A DNA stretch of 64,000 nt from NCBI RefSeq assembly GCF_013041605.1, contig NZ_JABEQC010000012.1:1-64000 (forward strand), in the 5' to 3' direction. Positions within the stretch are counted from its first letter, which is position 1. Every line of letters begins with the position of its first letter. A model generated the notes under the pieces. That model made no database searches. It was not told where the DNA came from and saw only the letters and a program-made list of their open reading frames with translations. The stretch is from Vibrio plantisponsor. Its GTDB lineage: Bacteria; Pseudomonadota; Gammaproteobacteria; Enterobacterales; Vibrionaceae. The position numbers and the translations under genes were made by a program. Positions 8,133 through 15,502 of the stretch are shown here, piece by piece.

Positions 8133-9029
8133 TTACCAGTTGAGCTGAGACACAATAGGGCAGTGATCACTTAAGTGGTAGTTGAGCGCATCTTGGTCTT
8201 TATAGACCATTTGTTTGGGCGGCGTTGCGTTCAGTTTAGGGCTGACAATCATGTGGTCAATCACCGAGCGAAACTGATGCAGCTGTGAAGCATCATTACG
8301 TTTGCGAACCTTGCATGAAGCCTGAGTATTGAGGGTTGCCAGTTCAGGTTTCTGTTTCAAACCCTGAGTAAACTCTTGCCACAACCAGTCGCCTTTAAAG
8401 CTCAGGTTGTGATTGAAATCCCCCATAATCACATATTCCTGTCCCTGTTTTTCACGCTCTTTAATCCAACGGTTCAGACTTTTTCCTTGTGCTAACAGAG
8501 TCTGACAAGTCTCTTTCTGAGAATAGAATTTCCCTACACAACCCGCTTTGAGGTGTAATGAAAGCGCATGAACAGGTGTGGCACTATCGGGGTAGAGAAT
8601 GACATAAGAAGCAAATCTTAGTTTGTGATTCGCTTTGCCGTACAAGTCTATGTCTTTGGGATCAGAAAAAGGCACGTTATTACGAATGGCAAAGCCCGTG
8701 TATTGATTGATGTCTGAAAACTGGTGGCTAGCATATTTCGGCATCTTTCTGTCAGACAGAACGATAGTGTATTCGGGTTGGCTTACTCGCTTAAAAGCGT
8801 CGATGCTATCGACTTCCTGAAAAGCAATTACATCCGCATTGAGTTTCTCAAAATAGCCTTTCAGAGCAGAAAAATCGTCACTGTTTCGCTTCCCTTCATA
8901 GACATTATGGTTTGGATTGACGGTGAGCCATTCCATATTCCAAGTGCTCATGGTTAATTTTTCAGCATGCGCAGTGAGTGGTATCACTAAGGAAATCACA
9001 CTTACAAATAGAGCATAAAATAGGCGCAT
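8133..9029 (-). CDS. Secreted endonuclease/exonuclease/phosphatase-family protein
   Basis: A 298-residue protein with a Sec signal peptide (MRLFYALFVSVISLVIPLTAHA), so exported. The EEP fold motifs appear in order: STWNMEWL near the mature N-terminus, FQEVDS with the metal-binding glutamate (about residue 72), GDFNHN (about 203) and the C-terminal SDHCPI (about 288) with the catalytic Asp-His. Family members include DNase I-like nucleases, sphingomyelinases and inositol phosphatases. Nothing seen discriminates among these, though a secreted DNase-like nuclease is plausible. It is a single gene with its own upstream region, transcribed away from nrdD. Confidence 0.85.
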   Translation of the reverse strand: MRLFYALFVSVISLVIPLTAHAEKLTMSTWNMEWLTVNPNHNVYEGKRNSDDFSALKGYFEKLNADVIAFQEVDSIDAFKRVSQPEYTIVLSDRKMPKYASHQFSDINQYTGFAIRNNVPFSDPKDIDLYGKANHKLRFASYVILYPDSATPVHALSLHLKAGCVGKFYSQKETCQTLLAQGKSLNRWIKEREKQGQEYVIMGDFNHNLSFKGDWLWQEFTQGLKQKPELATLNTQASCKVRKRNDASQLHQFRSVIDHMIVSPKLNATPPKQMVYKDQDALNYHLSDHCPIVSQLNW

Positions 9030-9202
9030 TTTTTCAATCCTTGTGTCGTGTCTTTTATCGAGATTTTGGCAGCGCTTAATCTATCAGGCTTCCTAAAAAA
9101 TCAACAACGGATATCACAATTTTTGCGGTTTGCAGCATTTCTTACAAGTTTGAGATCTTGAGCTGTAAGTTTGAATCAATTCTGCTCGGTGGTCCAAATC
9201 CA

Positions 9203-9216
9203 TTGATCTATATCAA
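9203..9216. promoter_or_regulatory. FNR binding site upstream of nrdD
   Basis: TTGATCTATATCAA is a perfect match to the FNR consensus TTGAT-N4-ATCAA. It lies about 122 bp before the nrdD start, consistent with anaerobic activation of the oxygen-sensitive ribonucleotide reductase. Confidence 0.8.
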
Positions 9217-9247
9217 TACTCCAACTTGATGTCGGAGGTTAAATACG

Positions 9248-9263
9248 CCACAACATATAGTGT
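9248..9263. promoter_or_regulatory. NrdR box 1
   Basis: CCACAACATATAGTGT matches the NrdR consensus acaCwAtATaTwGtgt at about 13 of 16 positions. It is paired with a second box exactly 31 bp downstream, about three helical turns, the usual spacing of tandem NrdR boxes. Confidence 0.65.
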
Positions 9264-9278
9264 CAGTTGGATAATAAA

Positions 9279-9294
9279 AAGCCCTATATAGTGT
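9279..9294. promoter_or_regulatory. NrdR box 2
   Basis: The TATATAGTGT half conserves the right side of the NrdR consensus, while the left side is degenerate. It lies 31 bp after box 1 and 43 bp before the nrdD start codon. Confidence 0.6.
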
Positions 9295-9337
9295 GTTTGT
9301 GGATAAGTCTGTGAGTATGCTGGGGTAAGGAGAAATT

Positions 9338-11458
9338 TTGAAACCTATCGTGATCAAACGTGATGGCTCTAAAGCCCCGTTTAACAGGGATCGTATTCAA
9401 TCTGCAGTTGAAAGTGCCGCAGATCATGTGGATAAAGAGTTGGCTATTTACGCTCTTAATGTAGCACTTGCTGTTGAACTGAAATTGAAAGATTACGAAG
9501 AAGTTCACATCGCCGAAATTCAGACGATGGTAGAGAACGAGCTAATGCAAGGTCCGTACAAAGCATTAGCTCGTTCATACATTGAGTATCGCCATGACCG
9601 CGATATTTCTCGTGAAAAGCAAAGCGCATTGACCAGAGAAATTGAAGGCTTAATTCAAGAAAGCAACGCCGATCTGCTAAACGAAAATGCCAACAAAGAT
9701 GGCAAAGTGATTCCAACACAGCGTGACCTGTTAGCAGGTATCGTTGCTAAGCACTATGCGAAAACTCGCATCCTGCCTCGTGACATCGTTCAGGCTCATG
9801 AAGAAGGTGATATTCACTATCATGACCTTGACTACGCACCATTCTTCCCGATGTTTAACTGTATGCTGATAGATTTGCAGGGCATGCTGACACACGGCTT
9901 TAAAATGGGTAATGCGGAAATTGATACACCAAAATCAATTTCGACTGCGACAGCGGTAACGGCTCAAATCATCGCTCAGGTTGCAAGCCATATCTACGGT
10001 GGTACTACAATCAACCGTATCGATGAAATTCTTGCGCCTTACGTAGCCGCGAGCTACGAGAAACATTTAGAAATCGCTAAAGAGTGGGACATTCACAGCC
10101 CTGAAGAGTTTGCTAAAGCTCGTACCGAGAAAGAGTGTTATGACGCATTCCAGTCTCTCGAATACGAAGTAAACACACTTCACACGGCGAATGGACAAAC
10201 ACCATTTGTAACGTTTGGTTTTGGCTTAGGCACTTGTTGGGAATCGCGTTTAATTCAGAAGTCTATTTTGAAAAACCGTATAGCGGGCTTGGGTAAAAAC
10301 CGCAAAACAGCGGTGTTCCCTAAACTGGTATTCGCGATTAAAGACGGCTTGAACCACAAGAAAGCCGATCCAAACTACGACATCAAACAGCTTGCGCTGG
10401 AATGTGCGTCTAAACGTATGTACCCAGACATTCTCAACTACGACAAAGTAGTAGAGGTTACGGGATCATTTAAAACTCCAATGGGCTGCCGTAGCTTCCT
10501 GAATACATACGAAGAAAATGGTGAGCTTGTTCACGAAGGTCGTAACAACCTTGGTGTAGTGAGCTTGAACCTGCCTCGTATTGCTTTGAAAGCGAATGGT
10601 GACTTAGATAAGTTCTACGAACTGTTGGACGGTAAACTGAAACTGGCTCGCCGTGCGCTTGAAACTCGTATCAGCCGTTTAGAGAAAGTGAAAGCTCGTG
10701 TTGCTCCAATTCTGTATATGGAAGGCGCGTGTGGTGTTCGTCTAAAAGCTAACGACTCCATTACTGAGATTTTCAAAAACGGTCGCGCATCCATCTCTCT
10801 TGGTTATATCGGTGTGCATGAAACGATCACTGCACTGTTTGGTGCGGACGAGCATGTGTATGACGATGCAACTCTGCGTCAACACGCAATTGATATTATC
10901 CAACGCTTGCGTGAAGCCGTTGACCAATGGAAAGAAGAAACAGGTTATGCATTTAGTCTGTACGGTACACCTAGCGAAAACTTATGTAGCCGCTTCTGCC
11001 GTATCGATGCAAAAGAGTTTGGTGTTATTGAAGGTGTCACTGACAAAGGTTATTACACCAACAGCTTCCACTTGGATGTGCAAAAAACAGTAAACCCATA
11101 CGATAAGATCGATTTTGAGATGCCTTACCCAGAAATTTCGAGCGGTGGCTTTATCTGTTACGGTGAGTTCCCGAACATGCAACGCAATATTGAAGCGTTA
11201 GAAAACGTCTGGGATTACAGCTACTCTCGAGTGCCTTATTACGGCACAAACACACCGATTGATGAGTGTTACGACTGTGGCTTTAATGGCGAATTTGAAT
11301 GTACCAGCAAGGGCTTTGTATGTCCGAAGTGCGGCAACCATGATTCGTCTAAAGTATCAGTCACTCGTCGTGTATGTGGTTATTTGGGTAGCCCTGATGC
11401 TCGTCCGTTCAACTTCGGTAAACAAGAAGAAGTTAAACGTCGCGTTAAGCACCTATAA
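9338..11458 (+). CDS. nrdD: Anaerobic ribonucleoside-triphosphate reductase, large subunit
   Basis: A 706-residue class III reductase that makes deoxyribonucleotides from NTPs without oxygen. An N-terminal ATP-cone (about residues 3-93) begins KPIVIKRDGSKAPFNRDRIQ. The catalytic glycyl-radical barrel follows, with a C-terminal zinc site of two Cys pairs (CYDC and CPKC, about 645-670). The glycyl-radical loop VCGYLGSPDARPF has its radical glycine at residue 681. The start is TTG, chosen because AAGGAG lies just upstream and the ATP-cone starts there. It forms an operon with nrdG 18 bp downstream. FNR and NrdR sites upstream indicate anaerobic and dNTP-pool control. Length and motifs are intact. 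Confidence 0.97.
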   Translation: MKPIVIKRDGSKAPFNRDRIQSAVESAADHVDKELAIYALNVALAVELKLKDYEEVHIAEIQTMVENELMQGPYKALARSYIEYRHDRDISREKQSALTREIEGLIQESNADLLNENANKDGKVIPTQRDLLAGIVAKHYAKTRILPRDIVQAHEEGDIHYHDLDYAPFFPMFNCMLIDLQGMLTHGFKMGNAEIDTPKSISTATAVTAQIIAQVASHIYGGTTINRIDEILAPYVAASYEKHLEIAKEWDIHSPEEFAKARTEKECYDAFQSLEYEVNTLHTANGQTPFVTFGFGLGTCWESRLIQKSILKNRIAGLGKNRKTAVFPKLVFAIKDGLNHKKADPNYDIKQLALECASKRMYPDILNYDKVVEVTGSFKTPMGCRSFLNTYEENGELVHEGRNNLGVVSLNLPRIALKANGDLDKFYELLDGKLKLARRALETRISRLEKVKARVAPILYMEGACGVRLKANDSITEIFKNGRASISLGYIGVHETITALFGADEHVYDDATLRQHAIDIIQRLREAVDQWKEETGYAFSLYGTPSENLCSRFCRIDAKEFGVIEGVTDKGYYTNSFHLDVQKTVNPYDKIDFEMPYPEISSGGFICYGEFPNMQRNIEALENVWDYSYSRVPYYGTNTPIDECYDCGFNGEFECTSKGFVCPKCGNHDSSKVSVTRRVCGYLGSPDARPFNFGKQEEVKRRVKHL

Positions 11459-11476
11459 ACGAAATACGATTGAGCA

Positions 11477-11944
11477 ATGAACTACCACCAATATCATCCT
11501 ATTGATGTGGTCAACGGACCGGGGACACGCAGTACACTGTTTGTCTCCGGCTGCGAACACAACTGTAAAGGTTGCTATAACCAGAGCACATGGTCTTTGC
11601 GCTCTGGTCATCCCTATACTCAAGATTTAGAAGATCGCATCATTGCGGACTTGAACGATACCCGCATACCGAAACGTGGTTTGTCGTTGTCCGGTGGTGA
11701 TCCTCTGCATCCGCAAAACGTTTCTGCCATTCTTCATTTGGTGAAACGTGTTAAGCAAGAATGCAGCGGTAAAGATATCTGGCTATGGACGGGTTATCTG
11801 CTCTCGGAACTGAGCGAAGCGCAAAAACAGGTATTGGAATACATTGATGTGCTGATAGATGGCAAATTTATCAAAGATCTTGCCGACCCGAGCCTAGATT
11901 GGCGAGGCAGCAGTAATCAAGTTATCCACTACCTCAAATCTTAA
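11477..11944 (+). CDS. nrdG: Anaerobic ribonucleotide reductase-activating protein
   Basis: A 155-residue radical-SAM enzyme that installs the glycyl radical on NrdD. The 4Fe-4S/SAM motif SGCEHNCKGCYNQSTW (CxxxCxxC) is near residues 25-40 and the SAM-binding SGGDPLHPQN near residue 74. It starts 18 bp after the nrdD stop. Length is normal for NrdG. Confidence 0.96.
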   Translation: MNYHQYHPIDVVNGPGTRSTLFVSGCEHNCKGCYNQSTWSLRSGHPYTQDLEDRIIADLNDTRIPKRGLSLSGGDPLHPQNVSAILHLVKRVKQECSGKDIWLWTGYLLSELSEAQKQVLEYIDVLIDGKFIKDLADPSLDWRGSSNQVIHYLKS

Positions 11945-11958
11945 GCATAGTTTTAATG

Positions 11959-11982
11959 ATTAGCTCCGGTTTAGGAGCTAAT
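11959..11982 (+). terminator. Hairpin after nrdG, probable terminator
   Basis: ATTAGCTCC (11959-11967) pairs with GGAGCTAAT (11974-11982) around a 6-nt loop. There is no strong T run after it, so it is a weak terminator or an mRNA-end stabiliser. Confidence 0.5.
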
Positions 11983-12071
11983 AACTTGCCAATAAACAAG
12001 TATCTTGAGCCGTTTCAGCGATAGTGTTACTTTGAAACTCATCACTTGAATTTCAAAAGGCTGTGACTTTC

Positions 12072-13253
12072 ATGTTCTCTCATTTAACTGCTCCAACTCT
12101 TGACCCAATCATTTCTCTGTCGGCGGCTTTCCGCGAAGATCCTCGCGCTGAAAAAGTCGATTTAGGCATTGGTGTTTATAAAAATAGCTCGGGCGAAACG
12201 CCAATCATGCAAGCAATTTTGCAAGCTCAAGATATTGTGGCGAAAACACAGAAGTCAAAGTCGTACGTTGGCCTTGCAGGATGCGAAGAGTTCAACCAGT
12301 GCATGGTTGATTTGGTGTTGGGTGATACGCCTGTGCGTGATCGACTCTCTGTAATTCAGACTCCGGGTGCCAGTGGGGCATTGCGTATGCTTGCTGATCT
12401 CATGCATTTTGCTCAGCCAGAAACAACGGTTTGGCTAACAGACCCTAGCTATGTCAACCACAAACCAATCATGGAAGCTGCAGGGCTTAAAGTGAAGTTT
12501 TACAGCTACTTTAGCCAAAAGACCAAAATGGTGAACGCTGATCGCATGCTTGCGGACTTGGCGCATGCTGGGCCAAAAGATGTAGTTGTTGTGCATGGTT
12601 GTTGTCACAACCCAACGGGAGCCGATATTGATTTTTCGGCTTGGCAGGCGATAACGGAACTGGCACAGAAAAATGGTTTTATGCCTTTTGTAGACATTGC
12701 CTATCAAGGCTTTGGTGATGGTCTACAGGAAGATGCAAAAGGTATTCGCTACATGGCAGAGCGTGTAGAAGAGATGCTGATTACGACCTCATGTTCAAAA
12801 AACTTTGGCCTTTATCGCGAACGTACTGGGGCTGCAATGGTGCTGGGAAAAAATGCGACAGAAGCAACCAATGCTAGGGGGAAACTGCTGACTTTAGCGC
12901 GCACCACCTACACGATGCCGCCTGACCACGGTGCAGCTTTAGTAAAAACTGTATTACAAAGCGATTCATTAACCATAATTTGGAAGAATGAGTTGGTTGA
13001 AATGCAACAGCGTCTGTTAAGTCTTCGTAAAAGTTTATGTAACCAGTTGAGAAATCAACACAATACTTCACAATTTGATTTCATAGAAAGCCACAAAGGT
13101 ATGTTTACTATGCTAGGCTTAACAGCAGAGCAAATGTTACGACTACGCGAAGACTTCGGTATCTATGGGGTTGCTGATAGTCGTATTAACATTGCTGGTT
13201 TAACAGAAAAAGACATCCCTTATGTGGCGGATGCGATAATGAAAGTTTTATAG
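12072..13253 (+). CDS. Aspartate/aromatic amino acid aminotransferase (class I, PLP-dependent)
   Basis: A 393-residue cytosolic transaminase of the AspC/TyrB family, interconverting aspartate or aromatic amino acids with 2-oxo acids. The N-terminus APTLDPIISLSAAFREDPRAEKVDLGIGVYK matches the family. VVVHGCCHNPTGAD holds the cofactor-contacting Asn-Pro-Thr-Gly, and TTSCSKNFGLYRERTGA holds the PLP-binding lysine. I chose the ATG at 12072 over a GTG at 12063 because the former aligns with the family N-terminus and sits 11 bp after AAAGG. Aspartate versus aromatic preference is unresolved. It is a single gene between nrdG and the lipoprotein. Confidence 0.9.
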   Translation: MFSHLTAPTLDPIISLSAAFREDPRAEKVDLGIGVYKNSSGETPIMQAILQAQDIVAKTQKSKSYVGLAGCEEFNQCMVDLVLGDTPVRDRLSVIQTPGASGALRMLADLMHFAQPETTVWLTDPSYVNHKPIMEAAGLKVKFYSYFSQKTKMVNADRMLADLAHAGPKDVVVVHGCCHNPTGADIDFSAWQAITELAQKNGFMPFVDIAYQGFGDGLQEDAKGIRYMAERVEEMLITTSCSKNFGLYRERTGAAMVLGKNATEATNARGKLLTLARTTYTMPPDHGAALVKTVLQSDSLTIIWKNELVEMQQRLLSLRKSLCNQLRNQHNTSQFDFIESHKGMFTMLGLTAEQMLRLREDFGIYGVADSRINIAGLTEKDIPYVADAIMKVL

Positions 13254-13281
13254 ATATTTTTCAGTTTGAGTAGGTGAACGA

Positions 13282-13980
13282 ATGAAACAACAGTGGAAAT
13301 TTTTAATTCCTTTGATGCTGAGTGGCGGATTAATGGCTTGCTCTACAACGCCTAACGAAGGTGATGCAAAGGATCAAGCTGTTCAAGTTGAAGAACCTAA
13401 ACAAGAGGTTTCTCAACCAGAAAGAGACCTTAGTAAATATGAAACCGTAACGCCAAAGGTTGAGCCTATTGCTGAACCTAAGCCGGAAGTAAGACCTGAA
13501 CAACAACCAAAGCCGGATCCTAAGCCACCGGTAGTGGTTGACGCCAAGAAGACAGCGGATGGTCGTTTGATTCTTGGGGAGCAAGAGTGGGTTTATGTTA
13601 CGGGCTTAAAAGAGAACTTCCGTGCACGTATTGATACAGGTGCGACAACTTCTTCAGTGAGTGCTGTCGACGTTGTACCATTCGAGCGTGACGGCAAAGA
13701 CTGGGTAAAATTCAAGATTGCACACGACGATGTGATGAGCAAAGAGTTTGCTTTACCTGTTGAGCGTTGGGTTGATATCCGTCAGTCAAGTGCAGAAGGC
13801 ACACAACGTCGTGCTGTTGTTATGGCGTGGATCCAAATCGGTGATTTGAAAGAATATACTGAATTTACTCTTACAGACAGAAGCCACCTGACTTTCCCTG
13901 TGTTGCTAGGTCGCAGCTTCTTTAAAGATGTTGCGCTGGTGGATGTAAGCCGTAAGTACATTCAGCCAAAACATAAGTAA
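13282..13980 (+). CDS. Lipoprotein with retropepsin-like (RimK-associated 'ATP-dependent zinc protease', Pfam Zn_protease) domain
   Basis: A 232-residue outer-membrane lipoprotein. The signal peptide ends in lipobox GLMAC (Cys20), with Ser at +2 favouring Lol export. A charged, proline-rich linker (about 25-90, with PKPEVRPEQQPKPDPKPP-type segments) precedes the globular domain (about 95-232). That domain carries IDTGATTSS with Asp118-Thr-Gly, the aspartic-protease-like signature of this family. LTDRSHLTFPVLLGRSFFKDVALVDVS is the conserved C-terminal half. The historical family name (zinc protease) rests on weak evidence; the fold is retropepsin-like. A strong terminator follows at 14009-14031, so it is the last gene of its unit. 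Confidence 0.83.
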   Translation: MKQQWKFLIPLMLSGGLMACSTTPNEGDAKDQAVQVEEPKQEVSQPERDLSKYETVTPKVEPIAEPKPEVRPEQQPKPDPKPPVVVDAKKTADGRLILGEQEWVYVTGLKENFRARIDTGATTSSVSAVDVVPFERDGKDWVKFKIAHDDVMSKEFALPVERWVDIRQSSAEGTQRRAVVMAWIQIGDLKEYTEFTLTDRSHLTFPVLLGRSFFKDVALVDVSRKYIQPKHK

Positions 13981-14008
13981 GTTTTCGTATAACTTTTAAC
14001 TTTTGAAG

Positions 14009-14031
14009 AGCCAGCGAAAGCTGGCTTTTTT
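14009..14031 (+). terminator. Rho-independent terminator
   Basis: AGCCAGC (14009-14015), loop GAAA, then GCTGGCT (14020-14026) followed by T residues. A GNRA tetraloop hairpin, 29 bp after the lipoprotein stop. Confidence 0.9.
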
Positions 14032-14036
14032 GTGAA

Positions 14037-14378
14037 TCACTGAAAGGGTATAGCTGGAGTTAATATCCTTTTCAGCTCGGTCACTTTTATTTCAGTAATG
14101 ATGGTTACTAGAGAGCCTAATATTGTTAAACCTGAGAATAAAACAGCACTAACCAGTTCGCCATTTGTGATGTTATACATGGAAATCATTGCCCAAAGCA
14201 TGGTCAGTGAAGGTGTAAGTATTTGTCCATATGAGTAGTTGAGGCACTCGCGACTTAAGTCCCAGGATACAGTCACTTTATTGGCTATACCGCCTAGCTT
14301 CACTTTGTACTTACCTTGATCAAATTGAAAATTGTATCCATGAATGGTTAATATTTCAGTAAGCGAAGAGATTTGCAT
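14037..14378 (-). CDS. Small membrane protein of unknown function (third of three)
   Basis: About 113 residues, not recognised. An N-terminal soluble stretch begins MQISSLTEILTIHGYNFQFDQGKYKVKLGG. Two hydrophobic segments follow (about 55-75 and 78-98), then a charged tail EIKVTELKRIL. I chose the ATG at 14378 because AAGGATG lies directly upstream. A longer frame to 14432 would overlap the preceding gene and has no ribosome site. It is last in a minus-strand cluster of three small membrane proteins and ends against the terminator of the facing lipoprotein gene. Confidence 0.6.
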   Translation of the reverse strand: MQISSLTEILTIHGYNFQFDQGKYKVKLGGIANKVTVSWDLSRECLNYSYGQILTPSLTMLWAMISMYNITNGELVSAVLFSGLTILGSLVTIITEIKVTELKRILTPAIPFQ

Positions 14379-14392
14379 TGTTACATCCTTGG

Positions 14393-14764
14393 TTAGTCGG
14401 GGTGGGTAAAACCATAATTGCTTGAGCACCACTCTTCCCAGCTTATAGCTCCTAGCTTCTTATGTGCCATATGTATCCGGCAAGGGTGATACAGTCCCAA
14501 TATTGCTCCAAATAGCAAAGAACTGACAATATAGGTTATCCATTCTTCAGGGGAATTAGACCATGAGGTAAACCACATTAGTGAGCCCCACGTTAGACTA
14601 TAAAGGGGCATCTGTTTAAAGAAGGTTTTGATTGGTGACTGGAAAACTAATGGTTTACTTGAATTGGCGAACCATCGAGAAAAAATATCGATATGTGGTT
14701 TGGTGAGATCCCGAGGAACACCTTTCTCTATTAAATACAGTTTAATAAATTCTGAAATTTCCAT
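14393..14764 (-). CDS. Small membrane protein of unknown function (DUF6404-like layout)
   Basis: A 123-residue protein. The N-terminal segment MEISEFIKLYLIEKGVPRDLTKPHIDIFSRW is followed by two hydrophobic hairpin segments around 55-70 and 78-95, then KKLGAISWEEW at the C-terminus. The helix-proline-two-TM-W layout recalls the Vibrio DUF6404 family, but I cannot confirm this without a profile search. A clear GAGGTAAAT precedes the ATG. It sits 14 bp before the next gene in the cluster. Confidence 0.62.
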   Translation of the reverse strand: MEISEFIKLYLIEKGVPRDLTKPHIDIFSRWFANSSKPLVFQSPIKTFFKQMPLYSLTWGSLMWFTSWSNSPEEWITYIVSSLLFGAILGLYHPCRIHMAHKKLGAISWEEWCSSNYGFTHPD

Positions 14765-14786
14765 ATTTACCTCTTCAAGTAGGTAC

Positions 14787-15185
14787 TTATTTAGGCAGAT
14801 TGGATGAGCATTGATTAAAAAGAAACGTCCAATCCTTTGGCGCTATTTCGTGTTGTTTGATATTAAGTCTGTGATACCCCGATTCCGTGAGTGAGGTAAT
14901 CTGGATGTAGGGCTTGCCAAATATAGAGCTTTTGTATTTTAACGTTGCGGGAAGTTGATAAAGATATACTTGTCTATCGGAAACGGATAAATGGCTTTTT
15001 CTGAATCTTGCTGAAATGCTATAAACCGCGATCATAATGACTGAGGTGATGACTAATGATTCTATCGACGTGTAAGTATCAAAAATAAAGTTAAGAACAA
15101 CAGTGAGCGTAATATATCCAGCTAGCATAGTTAATATATCTTTCAAACTCCATACGTCATTGGAAAACGGTATTTCTCGTTTCAT
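14787..15185 (-). CDS. Small membrane protein of unknown function (first of three)
   Basis: A 132-residue protein, not recognised. Two hydrophobic segments (about 15-33 and 42-60) are followed by a soluble C-terminal half rich in beta-type sequence (KSSIFGKPYIQITSLTESG), ending near SSNLPK. GGAACC lies upstream of the ATG. It is the first gene of the minus-strand trio with a 22-bp gap to the next. The shared small two-TM design suggests one functional unit; the role is unknown. Confidence 0.6.
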   Translation of the reverse strand: MKREIPFSNDVWSLKDILTMLAGYITLTVVLNFIFDTYTSIESLVITSVIMIAVYSISARFRKSHLSVSDRQVYLYQLPATLKYKSSIFGKPYIQITSLTESGYHRLNIKQHEIAPKDWTFLFNQCSSNLPK

Positions 15186-15402
15186 TTTGGGTTCCTACTG
15201 TTGAGTGAATAGATAAACAACCTGAAATGACAAACAACCATGTTATTTCTATGGACTGACGGTAGGTTCGCTGGATTCAATATGCCGTTCAAGAGACGAT
15301 TTCGTTTTCAAAAGAAATGTCCGATGCATCTCCCGAATATATGTAGAGTTACTTAGGTTGGTTATTACTAATTGCTGTTGTAAGGGAAACTATCTTGAAA
15401 AC

Positions 15403-15430
15403 AAAAAAGCCAGTGAACAATGTCACTGGC
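15403..15430 (-). terminator. Rho-independent terminator of fruBKA
   Basis: On the minus strand, GCCAGTGA pairs with TCACTGGC (stem arms at 15409-15416 and 15423-15430) around a 6-nt loop, followed by six T. Confidence 0.88.
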
Positions 15431-15467
15431 AATAGCCTTCGGGGGGCAAAGACTTGGATACTTATAA

Positions 15468-15492
15468 GAAGCTAAGCTTAGAGCTTAGCTTC
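15468..15492. repeat. Inverted repeat just downstream of fruA
   Basis: GAAGCTAAGC and GCTTAGCTTC are perfect 10-bp arms around a 5-nt loop, 11 bp past the fruA stop codon and upstream of the real terminator. It has no T run of its own. A likely role is mRNA 3' end protection. Confidence 0.6.
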
Positions 15493-15502
15493 GAGTTTTC
15501 GC

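Larger units (their letters stand above)
9030..9337. other. Divergent regulatory region between the EEP gene and nrdD
   Basis: A 308-bp stretch without a gene. It holds an FNR site (9203-9216), two NrdR boxes (9248-9263 and 9279-9294) and the nrdD ribosome-binding site AAGGAG at 9328-9333. Confidence 0.7.
15186..15502. other. Intergenic region between the membrane-protein trio and fruA
   Basis: A 317-bp stretch. It contains the fru operon terminator (15403-15430) and a second hairpin adjoining the fruA stop (15468-15492). The remainder must hold the promoter of the trio, but I could not pick a convincing one. Confidence 0.5.
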
